This document shows, piece after piece, positions 1 to 12,059 of a DNA stretch of 60,000 bases. The notes under the pieces were generated by a model. That model saw only the letters and a list, made by a program, of their open reading frames with translations. It was not told where the DNA came from and did no database searches. Each line of letters begins with the position of its first letter. Within the stretch, counting starts at the first letter, position 1. Origin of the DNA: Tubulanus polymorphus (Eukaryota > Nemertea > Palaeonemertea > Tubulaniformes > Tubulanidae); NCBI RefSeq assembly GCF_964204645.1, contig NC_134032.1, positions 12,086,275 to 12,146,274 on the forward strand, given 5' to 3'. The position numbers and the translations under genes are program-made.

Positions 1-519
1 TTTTTATAAATCCGCAAATCGAATTCATCCATTCAACTTTTATAGAGTCAAAACAAAGACGTGATTCAATAAGGATATACACACAGAGAGCCGAGTCGAG
101 GAAATCTGATCCTATCAATGAATGCCGCGATAAATAAGAGACGATAATATTTTATCAGCGCCATCGTGAAAAAAGCTGCGGGGAAAAATCTTATCGAATA
201 TCAACCGTAAACATGAAATTAGTTTAACGATTTGCATCCCCGAAGCGTGTTGTGGATTCGTCAGTGTCCTTCACCTTCAAAACCTGCACGAGTAAACACA
301 CTGAAATGCAAAATGCACGTAACGCTTTTAATTTAACCGAGGAGCGCTTTATAGATAACGGTGGCCTGACTAACAGTGGGTCTTGCTGAGCACCCGAATT
401 TTATATTCGATGTTTCGTTAAGTTTTCATCGACTATTGATTGAGCTCGTATCAGCGACACCTGGCGGAAGCACACTATTTTTGAGAAGCCGAGGGTTCCA
501 TGGCGATCGAATATTCACC

Positions 520-590
520 ACTCATGGCAAGTGATGATCCACCAGGCGCGCTAGTGTGCAATCAGTCTACATCGTGTCGTACCGTACTTT
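520..590. repeat. Family A unit
   Basis: One partial unit: ggcaagtgatgatccaccag then gcgcgctagtgtgcaat. It lies just left of the family M1 element. Confidence 0.65.
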
Positions 591-630
591 GTCTTGCGTC
601 TTACTAACTGTGGCAATATCGGATCCAAAT

Positions 631-761
631 GGGGCCAGTTGCTCAATGGTTGGTTAAAGATAACCGGCGGATAGATACCTGATAGTACTAATGAACTTTT
701 AATTGTCACTATGTCAACTATGCGCAGGTAAACTCTAACCAACCTTTGAGCAACTGGCCCC
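631..761. mobile_element. MITE-like element with GGGGCCAGTTGCTC ends (family M1)
   Basis: The left end ggggccagttgctcaatggttgg (631-653) is the imperfect reverse complement of the right end ccaacctttgagcaactggcccc (739-761). The interior is AT-rich with no open frame of note. A related partial copy lies at 24385-24462 (gaactttcaattttctcacc ... ctctaaccatgagatagtggcccc). Confidence 0.75.
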
Positions 762-1384
762 AGGTGCAACGTCTGTGACAATGGATTCTTCTTGTGGCAG
801 GTGCGCGCTATTTGTTATCTATTAATATTTTTACCAGCTAATGTTGCAGTTTCGTTTTCACATCGAACTTGTAGCGTCATATAAGAGATTGCTTTTACTT
901 TCGGTGGGATGAACTTTACAGATTTCTGATAAATATTAAAAGTAACTTCTGTGGAATATCTCACCAGATATTCGAATTTTCACAATAACTATACTAAAAG
1001 CGTTGAGTCTGATGAGATAGTCGATAATGCTAAGTGCTGTCAATATGATAACACGATGTTGGAAGAAATGCATTTCAATTATTGATGAACACTAATAGGT
1101 TAAGGATATCTCTGAATCAGACACATTGAAAGTATTTAACTCAGGCATCCAGAACTTAGCTTCTCCCGGAGGTAGGATTTATCACCTTCTGTCAATTCCT
1201 TTCTTCCCCGAGGCTCAGATTCCATAACTCAGACTATGACAAACTAATTCTATGAAACAGCCTATAAGTTAACTACAAAGCCTGTGACGTCAGTAAAGAG
1301 AACCACCTAGCGGTAACCGATGTCGTGAAAACGATTAATGCAAATAGTTGAATGAATATAGATATTTTCCCATATACCAAGCAG
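762..1384. other. No gene seen
   Basis: AT-rich non-repetitive sequence without recognisable coding or structural features. The same applies to 1-519. Confidence 0.6.
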
Positions 1385-1523
1385 GTCACATCCGAGCAAA
1401 ATTGGAATATTTGCATACGGCAGATGAGAGAAAAAAGTCCGTTGAAAAAATTGTGAAGAAAATGATGGCGTTGAAGCTCTCTCCGGCGAGGAAGGGATTA
1501 CCCGAGCGCGCGCCTGCCATCGG
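1385..1523 (+). CDS. Candidate internal exon, Lys-rich helix
   Basis: Between taccaagcag and GG|gtatgt, 45 codons open: HIRAKLEYLHTADERKKSVE then KIVKKMMALKLSPARKGLPE. Strongly helical, basic, protein-like. Phase 1 to phase 2. The acceptor lacks a clear pyrimidine tract. No family recognised and no partner exon found. Confidence 0.25.
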
Positions 1524-1892
1524 GTATGTTTAGTTGATTAAATAAAACCCGTAGAAAATCTATTGCACCGAAAGTCACATCAAAGACCGCAAGACATTGA
1601 AATTTAGTGAAAGCAATATTTTTATAGGAATTCTCTCTCTCTCTCTTCTGTGATAACGGCGAAGTTGCATTAAAAGCGGCCGGTCAATATAACTGCAGGT
1701 CTTATCGGAGATGGGAAAGTCACAGTTTGTATCCAACAGTCACGAATGTCACTTATCGACGAGTAATCCTACAAAAACAGTTTATCTAAGCTTGGATTTG
1801 CTCTCGAGTTAGATCAGAGTTTAAATAGCTATTAAGTTCGAACTCGACCCAGCTTAGCACGGACGGCTACGAAAGAAATAACTTATCCTTTA

Positions 1893-1985
1893 AATGGTTA
1901 AGTTTGAATTGCTGTATCCATTTGAAAATACGAAAGAGCCAATAGCAACTAAACCGAAAATTTGAATTTAACATTTTCGGGAAAT
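1893..1985. mobile_element. Degenerate family M2 copy
   Basis: aatggttaagtttgaattgc ... gagccaatagcaactaaacc ... atttgaatttaacattttcg aligns with the interior of the element at 28175-28308. Terminal repeats are eroded. Confidence 0.5.
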
Positions 1986-2493
1986 ATCCGAACCAACACT
2001 TAATTGTATTAGTTATAATGGACTAGAAGTTGCTGGTTGAAATATAATATGCAGCAGGCTATAGCGGTATGTTCTATTAACCTGGATCTGTGTCCACCGC
2101 AGCTGGGTAAGATTATTGGTCAGGTCATTTGTGATTGTCACATGGCGTTAACTGGTTCTAACAACATGGTCGGTTTATATCTCGTGTAACTGTCACAGCC
2201 GCGCCGCTGAGACCCGACACGCGAGCGATCAGCTCTGAATATCAGTGGTCAAGGTTCCTGCATAATACCTTACCCACATCGGTAGGTAATTACCAGGAAC
2301 TATGCTGCGCATGCAAAGCAGGGCTCCATCCGGCAGCGATTTTAAAAACGTTCTTGAATAATCCAGATATGAAATAGATATATCGGATTTGACTTTGACA
2401 CCATAAAGAATTGCTATATTCAATAATTCTAGGTTCGAATCCCGACATTGTTGCTTTTAACGCGCGAATGTGAAGGAAGGGGTTAGGTAAACA

Positions 2494-2665
2494 AATTTCT
2501 CCGCAGCGGCTGGGCCATTTTTGTGAAATATGATAAAATTTGTAATCAGTTCATTTCCATAGCTGCCGGGTCTGTTACGGTAAAATTGGTCACGATTTAG
2601 AAAAAGTAATGTATAGGGCCAACTTTTAAGCTCAACAGAGCGGAGGAACAAGGTATCATTTTTTA
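2494..2665. mobile_element. MITE-like element, family M3 copy
   Basis: Runs from aatttctccgcagcggctgg to agagcggaggaacaaggtat and matches the copy at 52578-52785 along most of its length, including gccgggtctgttacggtaaa. The left end has lost part of the inverted repeat. Confidence 0.7.
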
Positions 2666-3235
2666 GCCGTAAAAGTGATTTTTTAGTATTAGAAACGCGA
2701 ACGCTTGAAATGCAAATACAGGCGGAAACAAGTGCTTAAACATTGTTGATTACATTTTCTGCGTACCAACAAGCTCTTACTCTTTTTTGAACGGAGGACA
2801 TTTTTTATTGTCTCGCGTTATAAGTAAAGAAACTTTGCATTCGCTCGAGATTAGACATTTTCCGACGAAATGAAGCTTGTGAAAAACGAGGAAGCGTTAA
2901 GGATGAATCGGAGCTACCATTGTCAAATTGCTGCAGAGACAGGGCGAAAAAATGTGCGGTTTTTCCGCGAAGAAATGGAAACGTGATCGCTTAAAGAATT
3001 CTCCTTTAAACATGGCAACAAGACGTGATTGTTGTGAATGTGGTGAATATTGGGTCGTTTCGTCTTTCTGTATGGATACTCGATCCACCAAGAGATCATG
3101 CATACAGACCTCTCATATTCTCCACATGACATTATCAAATAACACAAATAACCTAGAATTATACTATTATCTAAAAACTGATTTTATTTTTCGGATGAAA
3201 TCATGAAAATGAAGTTGGTATTTGACCGTAGAATA

Positions 3236-4065
3236 TAACCAGTCTCAAATAAAGAGACAAGAGTCGCCAGCATCTGAAACTCTTACTGGATGCCAACCCG
3301 GGTTGAATTTTACCAGTCCCAATTTTACCGCAGTAAGAGACAGAGCCTGCTGTATTTCACAAACTCTTAATCAGTATTTGACTCAAACTCGGGACAGGAT
3401 TTTGTCAGTCTCAAGTTGACCTCAATAAGAGACATAGTTTAGTGTATTTTCAAACTCTTACTCGGTATTTGACTCCAACTCGGGATAGAATTGTGTCAGT
3501 CTCAAGTTGACCTCAATAAGGGACATAGTTTAGTGTATTTTCAAACTCTTACTCGGTATTTGACTCCAACTCGGGATAGAATTTTGTCAGTCTCAAGTTG
3601 ACCTCAATAAGGGACATAGTTTAGTGTATTTTCAAACTCTTACTCGGTATTTGACTCCAACTCGGGATAGAATTTTGTCAGTCTCAAGTTGACCTCAATA
3701 AGGGACATAGTTTACTGTATTTTTCAAACTCGTACTCAATATTTGACACCAACTTTCGATAGAATTTTACCAGTCGTAACTTTACCGCAGTAAGAGACAG
3801 AACATGCTGTATTTCACAAACTCTTAATCAGTATTTGACTCAAACTCGGGACAGGATTTTGTCAGTCTCAAGTTGACCTCAATAAGGGACATAGTTTACT
3901 GTATTTTTCAAACTCGTACTCAATATTTGACACCAACTTTCGATAGAATTTTACCAGTCGTAACTTAACCGCAGTAAGAGATAGAGTCTACCCAAAATTC
4001 TTGCTCAGTATTCGACAGCAACTCGGGGTAGAATTTTACCTCAACTTTGCCGCCACAAGAGTCAA
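3236..4065. repeat. Family C 91-bp minisatellite array
   Basis: About nine units. The motif gtcagtctcaagttgacctc occurs at 3404, 3495, 3586 and 3677, a spacing of exactly 91 bp. Outer units differ (accagtcgtaactttaccgc agtaagagac), giving two sub-types. The family recurs in opposite orientation at 6905-7080 and 40765-41260. Confidence 0.92.
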
Positions 4066-4225
4066 AAAAGTTTTCCAAGTTCGGCCATATTCAATTACTT
4101 TACCAAGAAACCAAAGCATAAGAATACCCCAAAGCACATAAATAGGTAAATACAATTAGTATGTTATCCGACATCGATTTCGGATAAGTCACAAAAAACC
4201 GTTAACGAACTTAGCACCAGCTTAC

Positions 4226-4282
4226 CTCGATAACAGTAGGAGTATTACGACGTGTACGACGATAGTAGTTACTTCCAAACAT
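4226..4282 (-). CDS. Candidate first exon, basic peptide start
   Basis: ATG at 4282, 19 codons (MFGSNYYRRTRRNTPTVIE), ends GAG|gtaagc, phase 0. Upstream on the minus strand lies tttatatagt near 4465, which could be a TATA box. Nothing to the left could be tied to it; the nearest intron sequence would be the family C array. Confidence 0.2.
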
Positions 4283-4889
4283 GATTTTCCGCCTTTGAAC
4301 GTTTTTTTTTATCACTCGCGAAAATCTGCTAATTCGCGATAATTTCTGATCTGTTTTTCTTTTTCTCTCTCTCTCTCGACGTATACAATCAATAGTTGAT
4401 CCGACGAGAAAATGACTTACACAACATTGGACGATCTTCTCGAAAAGTTCTCAACTAACTATATAAACAACAGTTGTCGATAATGATCAGACGGTAATCC
4501 GCGGTGGTGGCAACGAATGCGTCCTGTCAAACAGTGTTGTTAATCAAATTATGTCAGAGGCGGTTTCTTTGCGCGACCGCGCGAGTGTCGCCAGGTCGGT
4601 TTAACAGTGGCCGCAATTATCGACGATCGTCATATACGTATTATTCACGATCTGATCTTTGTACGGTTGCCGTCGCCGCCGCTGCCGTCTGCGCAGGGTG
4701 GTGAACTGCACAAGAATTGACGACGTCAAACGCGCACTCTCTCTGATAAAAAAAATGTTGTTATGTGATTATCGTTATGTGTTGTTGTTGTTGTTGTTGT
4801 GAATGGTGCATCAGTTCAGTAGCGAGTTTTCTATCTCGCGCGTTGTAATCCCCACAGCCCCTCGTTCACTCGTCACTCCCCTTTCTCAT

Positions 4890-5350
4890 GTTTGTTTTCT
4901 TTCATCTCTCTCTCTCTCTCCTATTTCACATAATCTCCCTCCACACTTTATTCATCGTCACCCTCCTTCTAACTTCAGATCGCAGTTAAACTGTTCAGAA
5001 AAGAGCCCTGTACCGTACGAATCTCTAGTCTCTCCCTAAATCCTCTCCTCCCCTGATTCTTCCCTCCTCTCTATCTTTCTACATCCCCTTTCACAAACTT
5101 GCCACATCTTATTTTCTCCATCGTTCTATCATCTTCTGTTATCAATCTTTCTTTCCTTCCCGCTAATTTCAGAACATAATTTACCCCTTCAGCAGCGAGC
5201 CTTGTACCGCACGTTCCTCTGTTTCTAGTCCTCCAGTCCCTCTTCTATCAATCCTTTTCAGCCTTATTCCAGCCCATAATTTCTCTGCCATTTTCGTATA
5301 GTGTCCGCTCTCTAAACTCCCACCCCGTTCTCTTTCTCTTCTCTCATTTC
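4890..5350. repeat. Pyrimidine-rich tract
   Basis: Plus strand rich in C and T (tctctctctctctcctattt, cctctcctcccctgattctt, cctctctatctttctacatc). Two loosely similar halves, each around ttcagaa...agccctgtaccg, near 4995 and 5190. No gene recognised. Confidence 0.7.
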
Positions 5351-5889
5351 TTTTGTACTCAATGTAATGCATATATCATATACGAAACATCTTGGCAATC
5401 GTCATCATTAACAGGCCTACGAGGACTCCCAGATCCGGAGTTTCCATCCGGTCAAATAATTGATTTATCGTGCGAATTTCTCTTTCCATCCGTCGCCAGT
5501 ATACGATGTCCAGTAACAATACGAATTCTGACGTCACGATATACGAGGTGCATTAGGAGAGAAAAGAGATAGTGAGAGAGAAAGGCACTGTGAAAATTAT
5601 CATATTCATCATCACGAGAAAATCTGGATCCAGAGTTGTCTTAATGCGATCAGAAAGAATGGTATAATATGGTTGTAGTCGGCAGGCGACCGAGTGAACA
5701 ATGAACTCGCCTGACCCACTACGACGACAAGAGAATGCGGTGGATATTCTCAAAATCTAATTAGTTGCGGAAAACTAATTAGCTCTCAAACGAATAAGGA
5801 AGAGCAGCGGCTCTATGAATGTTACCGTCTTGTGTTATTGTTCACAGGGACACACACACATTCTAGTCGAGATCCGCTATGAGCGCTGG

Positions 5890-6230
5890 AGTGCAGTAGG
5901 ACATCAACAGATAAAAAGGATTGCACTTGTGGCAAGTGAGGTGCCGCGTCAGTGTGCAATAGGACATCAACTACTGCAGATAAAGAGGATAAGACTTGTG
6001 GAAAGTGATGATCCACCAGATGCGTTAGTGTTCTGTAGGATAGGCCATCAACAATACTCGATATCCTATCATTCACTGACGCATCTGGTGGATCCTCACT
6101 TTCCACAAGTCTTATCCTCTTTATCTGCAGTAGTTGATGTCCTATTGCACACTGGCGTGGCACCTCACTTGCCACAAGTGGATTCCTTTATTGCCACAGT
6201 AGTTGATACCCTCTACTGCACACTAGCGAC
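5890..6230. repeat. Large inverted repeat built of family A units
   Basis: Units of family A face each other around a centre near 6051. The left arm (ggcaagtgaggtgcc ... gataaagaggataagacttg ... ccaccagatgcg) is matched by the right arm (cgcatctggtgg ... caagtcttatcctctttatc ... ggcacctcacttgcc), arms about 150 bp. Both strands therefore carry near-identical open frames (5815-6240 + and 5822-6175 -), which are an effect of the symmetry and not genes. Further family A units continue to about 6415. Confidence 0.9.
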
Positions 6231-6904
6231 ACCTGGCTGATCATCACTTGTGATAAGCGGAATCCTCTATTTCCACGGTAGTAGTTGATGCCCTACTGCA
6301 CAGTAGCACACCTGGTGGACCCTCCCTTGCCAGAAGCGGAATCCTCTATTGACACAGTAGTTGATGTCCAGACTGGAGCGACCTGGTGGATCCTCACTTG
6401 CCACAAGTGGAATACCGATATAATTTTAGTTTCGTTCGACTAATCGGGCATTAAAGCAGGTTTATGATATACTTTTCGCAACCATTGATCCAGGCGAAAA
6501 ATAAGTCTGCGGCTGAGAACTGAAAATTATCTATTAAGAATTGAAAATCAATTGCACACCGATAAGAATCGTTCGTTCGGCACGTATCATAACACAATTC
6601 TCAATCACTGCCCCAGTAGTACAACATACATTATCTCAGTAAATATCCATTTTTACGACAATTACCAGCATTTTCTATAACGTAATGGTTATCATTCATT
6701 CAGATTGCACCCAGAGCGCTGTGGCGAGATAACCGAGTGAAAAATCGTGCGTCAATCTTCATTGTCGCATAAACACGTGCTCTGCCCTCGCGGGAAATCT
6801 CTGTAGAAAATGATATTAAAAACGCCATACAATAGCGAAATATCAATATAATTTCTACAGTATACCGAGAATAGTACAATGAACTATTCCAGTTATCCAG
6901 TGAC

Positions 6905-7080
6905 GTTGGTTAAATTTTGTCGCGAGTTGGTGTCAAATGAATTAGACCGTGCTAACTACAGTAGACTCTGTCGTTTACTGCGTTAAGGTTGTGACTGGTA
7001 ATATTCTATCCCGAGTCATCGTCAAATACTGAGTAAGGGTTTGAGAAACACACAGATTCTGTCTCTTACTCGGAATTTGT
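6905..7080. repeat. Family C, reverse orientation, about two units
   Basis: Contains gcgagttggtgtcaaatgaa, acagtagactctgtcgttta, tattctatcccgagtcatcg and aatactgagtaagggtttga, the reverse complement of the array at 3236-4065. Confidence 0.85.
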
Positions 7081-8769
7081 AGACGATACAATCTACTTGT
7101 TATGCTTTACTTCTTCTAGCCTCAAACTAACCCATTTTATCGCCCTGGATCCCGAATGTGGCCCGTGGTCGGAGATAAATCAATCTGACATTTTGATTTA
7201 CAATCCTAGAGGCTGTACCCTGTAGATCAAGTCAATGGGAGCGTGGTTACCCAAGCCAGGGAGCCAGGGGGCGGGGGACGGTTGGGGTTATTCTGTTGTT
7301 TTAAATCGTCCATTAATCCTTGTCGTCGACGCCTGCAGCAGGATCAGGGTCGTTACGGATTGATTTGCATAACGTTCTCAGTTAGCTGATTCTAGATCAT
7401 GTTTTATTCAAATATTTGCTAAGGTCTTATTTTTATCGAACATGTCGTTGTCCCTAACGGATTGAATAAGTAAAACTTTCTTTCTACACGAGCTATTTTT
7501 ATCGGATAAATACCCTTATTTTGAATACATCAAGAAGCGGCCATATTGGATCACGCGAAGTTTGATCAGATCGCCCGATACTTGGGGGAACATGTCAGTT
7601 GTTATGCCCACATTTTTTTGCGTGTAATGAAATTTACGATCGGAATTGAAATCAAATTGACACCATTCTACCCTATTTCATTTTACATACGTCGAGTATT
7701 TACAATCGTAAATGATAACAAAAAACTGTAGGTCTATACTGTAAGGTGGCGACCTCTATATGAATATCACGTGGCTTGTGTTGTCGATAAAAAGATGGCT
7801 TAAATGAATAGAACATCCAGTTTTTTTTCAATTTCCGGCTCCAATAGTATCTGGTTGAATCGGCGCGCAGTACCGCATTCATTCTCAAGATGGCCACCAT
7901 ATAAGCGTATCCGGATTGATTTCCGTGAAATATAGATTTCAATTGGTTTATTTTTATTTTCTTATCATCTTGCTTGACTTGCTGCAGCAAGTTGATCGGT
8001 CTGATTTAATCTGAACGCATTTAGACTGTATGATTCTTATGACGATCCTGTAATTCGATATAGGTTTTCTGGACTCCTACAGGAGCCGATCCGGACGGGA
8101 GCACACTTAAAGCGCATATGCTCCCGTCGCAATTCTCCCGTGCCCTTTTGAAAATACGAACCGGGCAATATTTTTCAGCGCACTCCTTCCACCGACGACT
8201 GATAGACTAGCTTATATTCTCGCTTAAGTGCCTAGAAATTGTATGAAAATGCACTGGAATTTCAAATTTTTTCGGAACGCTATTTTGGCTTGACGCTCGT
8301 GTTGCGTGGATACTTTTTTACTGTATCAATGCCCGTTTTTCGTTCCTGTGTGATTCTGTCAAAGTCTAAGCAATGACGACTATGCAAACGGCCCCTGCTG
8401 CTATCCACGATTGGTTGAATGTCTAATCCGTTCAACTAAACGTTCGAAATTAATTCCTATGAGATTTTGCATCTAAATTTGATCATTGGATCTTAATTAA
8501 CGCTTGACATTCGATAGTTTTCAGCATTATTTTCAGCCGACAGCAATTATAGAAAACTGACGAAATTACCACACGACATTTCACAATTCAGTGTCCTTGA
8601 CCTCTGAACATGACTGGGTAAAACTAGCAATTAGTTTAATGACAACTTCTACTTCGTTGGAAATGAATCGAGAGTCAGCGCGTTAAGGCTGAGTGTTATA
8701 AATGTAATTGTTTTTTTGCAGAACAAGTGACAACGACTAAATATGAATGGTGTCAATAATAAATAGTAC
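7081..8769. other. No gene seen
   Basis: Mostly AT-rich unique sequence. Small open frames at 7546-7731 (+) and 7700-7990 (-) show no splice or homology support. Confidence 0.6.
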
Positions 8770-9010
8770 CTCGAGCGAAGGGTAGGGGGGAGAGAGAGGA
8801 CGGGAGTGGGGAAGCCCACGAGACGGGGATAATAGGAGAGAGAGAGAGAGTGTAAGGATAATCGAGGATTGGGAAGGGGATGGAATGATAGGAGATGGCG
8901 GAGAGAGGGCGGGAAGAAAGAGAGTTGAACGATGAGCGGGGGAAGAAGTAAGAGGGGTGAGAGAGATGAGTGAGAGGAAAAGAATAGAGGCATAAGAAAG
9001 ACTCGAAAGC
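8770..9010. repeat. Purine-rich low-complexity tract
   Basis: Plus strand is mostly G and A (gagagagaggacgggagtgg, gagagagagagagtgtaagg, ggagagagggcgggaagaaa). The minus-strand open frames 8649-9168 are Ser/Leu/Pro-rich translations of this tract. Confidence 0.85.
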
Positions 9011-9539
9011 GAGAAAGAAAAAGCCATTGATTTCTTTGACGTTTTTTTTTTTGGTTTGTTTCGAAGAAAATCAGATGAAAAGCGACATCTCTTTCGCGAC
9101 CCTGTTTCATCATCCTCGCTTGCCAGGGGTTCGGTATCGCTCCCCGAATTCGGTATCGCTTCCACCAACGGGGGATAGCTTTAGCACAATGGGTTCGAAT
9201 CCCTTAACGGGTGTGAAGATACTGTTTCATGAGATCTGATTAAAAGACGACGGAATAGTTTTGACTTGTTTTGTGCGATCGAACGTAGCTAATCGCATCG
9301 CATCACCAGGCAAGGTGTAAGCTCGTTTTTGCTCGTGGTTCGTATATAGATCAGGATATAGATCAGGCCCGTTTTAGCAAAATCTCCAGTGCCTAGGTTG
9401 CGGTAATTCATAATATTGTGCTTATCAACATTAAAACGAAACCGGGCTCGGAGCCATCCCCTTCGGCGTGCAAAAAGAAGATTTCTAATGCCGTCTATTG
9501 CCGTAAACCTAGGCTTTACTGTCGTATAATACTCGTGAT

Positions 9540-9670
9540 ATCATCATCCGTGTTTTAGTGTCGTAAATTATGTATAAAACGGAATACGGCAATCTAGTCA
9601 TCGATGTCGTAAAATATTAGACATACTCCGGAATACGGCAATCTGGCTATCTATGTCGTAAAATAGATAT
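9540..9670. repeat. Two-copy 60-bp tandem repeat
   Basis: cggaatacggcaatctagtc atcgatgtcgtaaaatatta recurs 60 bp later as cggaatacggcaatctggct atctatgtcgtaaaatagat; a third, weaker copy precedes it. Confidence 0.6.
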
Positions 9671-9887
9671 ATGTTGTATGTTTAGTATTACAGAAACAGT
9701 GTAATAATTATGGCAATTATTTCAGATCTTCTCTTCCACTGGGACTTCGGTACAGGCGATCGAGACGAGAATTGGCGTGCAGACGAGAGTGACGTGAATA
9801 GGGTCCATCCACAAGTGTGTATACAGGGCGTCAACCATAATGTGGCAATGAACGATTCAATACTCGCGGTACGTGAGAAGCAACCAG

Positions 9888-10060
9888 GTGTGCAGTAGGT
9901 CATCAACTACTGTGGCAATAGAGGATTCCACTTGTGGCAAGTACGGATCCACCAGGTGCGCTAGTGTGCAATAGGTCATCAACTACTGTGAGAATAGAGG
10001 ATTCCACTTGTGGCAAGTACGGACCCACCAGGTTCGCTATTGTGTGCAGCAGGACAACGT
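9888..10060. repeat. Family A array, about two units
   Basis: Tandem units of about 75 bp with aggtcatcaactactgtg, agaggattccacttgtggca, agtacggatccaccaggtgc and gctagtgtgca. Each contains CACTTGTGGCAAGT(G), able to form a 5-6 bp hairpin with a TGG loop. Confidence 0.85.
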
Positions 10061-11339
10061 CGGCGAGCTTCCAGTGTCAAAGTATATGTCACTGTCGTAT
10101 GGCTGCTACGGCTAAGATGAAAAACATAATTAGGAAGAACAAATGGAATGCTAATTTTTTGTATGACTTTTTGTCTTAAAAAAATTGAATTAATATAAAA
10201 AGAAAATACGCGCCATCGAGTAGAAAAGTCACCTTTTCGTGACTGGTATGATGATATTTGGATTCAGGGTTCTTTCTTTTTAGTAAGAATAATCGAATGT
10301 TCGATAGATTGAATGACGACTTTCCTGAATTTTCTCTCGCGATTTAACGATAAATCAAATCGATGCAATTTTCGCCGGCGATCGCGAAAAGGCGGGAGAA
10401 GTAGTTGACACAATAATTACCGATAGAAACCGTCTGAATTAACAGTGAGATCCGCGGAAATGGCCCGCGTAACAGATTACCTGGGTAATAATGGATTTCC
10501 AAGAAAACCCACTACAGACGGCTCCTCAGACAGCAGCGGCGACATCCAGACGAACATTCTTCGATTACAAAACAAAAACAAGGCCGGTTTTTTGGTACCG
10601 TTCCAGTTTACTAGACATCTATAGAAGCATCAGTTGGAGCGCACTATTAGTGCAAGTTGCGAGGACAAGATTTAGAACTTCTAACACAGTCAATGCATAG
10701 TTTCTAACAAGGAAAATAATGGTTCCAAAGACAACGTGCCACCATGTAATTTCATCACGTGACCGACGCCATATAATGGCAATGAGAGATTTACACAACA
10801 AATCCCCGAAATTCATAAATGGCCAAATTATCGATCGTCACTATATACGGCAAGTCCCAAACACTGACGGGTAATCGAAATATGACGTCACTTACACGGT
10901 GCCTACATAAAGAAAAGCACCTGATATCTGACAGCTCGTCATAATGGACGTTAAACGCAAGCAGTAAACGGAAGTAGAATATCACAGTTCGCTGTTATTT
11001 GACTTTCAAAACGACTCGAGTATACGATACGTGAATAGCTAATCTAGCAACTTAAATAAACCGGTTTTAAAATTCGAGACCACTTTTGAAAGTAGTAATG
11101 AATAACTGGGCCCACAGACCTGAGATACCCGAGTCTATGTTAAAGGGAAGTTCGATGGTGGAGACTTTAAGATAAGCAGACAAGGTCGAGTTCACGTTTT
11201 ATCTATTTGCTAGTGCCCCAGCGGCCAGAGTTATCGATTATTTCAAACATAGATTTTGCCGATAACTCTGTTTACTTCGAGAGGTGAAATAGGCGAATTA
11301 ACTCCTTCCCGTGCGCTAAGTACTTCTAGCAAGTGACAT

Positions 11340-11720
11340 GCTTTTCGTAGCGTTTCTTTTTTTATTAGTTCGACCCTTTAACGTACGTAAGCATACGCTT
11401 GAAACAAACGTCACTGGGTTCACAAACGTTTTTTGCCAGCGTTCGCGTTTACTGCGAAAAAATGACGTCATTTTCCAATTATCGGGCGTTGCGAGAGTTC
11501 CGAAACGTAAAAACGATATACAAAAACGCCGTGTCGTAAAACGTAGATAAACGTTAACGTAGGATAAACGTTTCAATCAATTGTCCGTTATACGTCGGAT
11601 TAGGATTTACGGAAAAACGAACAATAAAACGCATTGCGTGCACGGTCGTAAAAACGTAAACAGTACACGTTAACGCTTCGATCGCGACGTTACAACGTTA
11701 GATGGTAATGATTCTAACGG
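11340..11720. other. CpG-dense stretch with many aacgtt/acgt motifs
   Basis: Motifs acgt, aacgtt and cgtaaa recur many times (aaacgttaacgtaggataaa, cgtaaaaacgtaaacag, gacgttacaacgtta), as does one TGACGTCA. CpG is far denser than in the surrounding sequence. Small open frames exist on both strands (11338-11550 +, with a hydrophobic start; 11316-11576 -) without support from splice sites or homology. Confidence 0.4.
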
Positions 11721-12059
11721 TAATTGTGAATTATATACACGTTCCAGTTATAGCGACGGTAGAAATGATTTTAAAGCCCGCAGTGTATGATTCGTCCCAG
11801 CAAACAAAAATAACGGCATAAAACGCTAATAAAAATATCTATATTTAGCGGTCGGCAGAAAAAAATGCTTAGAACGTTTAGGGACGATATTGGTTCAATC
11901 GCCGCTACAACAAACTGCATCGGTTTTTCAGTTGGGGTCGTAAATATTTCGCCGAGTTCAGAATCGAGGAAAAAGCAAGGTTTTACCGTGTGAATTGTAG
12001 TAAACTCTGTGATTTGACTAGTACCGAGCGTAGGGCGTTAACTCTAGCATAGTCTTATG

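Noticed and set aside
2274-2413. Minus-strand 46-codon exon-like frame ending in PMW|gtaagg
   Set aside because: The donor is good but the acceptor has no pyrimidine tract and the right edge borders tRNA-like sequence.
2425-2445. GGTTCGAATCC, a perfect tRNA B box
   Set aside because: No A box or stems around it; isolated motif.
5815-6240. 141-codon and 117-codon frames on opposite strands
   Set aside because: Both read the arms of a family A inverted repeat.
8649-9168. Two long minus-strand frames rich in Ser, Leu and Pro
   Set aside because: They translate a purine-rich low-complexity tract; the only varied part is about 45 residues with no support.
10460-10624. Plus-strand frame MARVTDYLGNNGFPRKPTTD and an overlapping minus-strand exon-like frame
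   Set aside because: Each strand offers a plausible reading with splice-like ends, so neither can be preferred; no homology.
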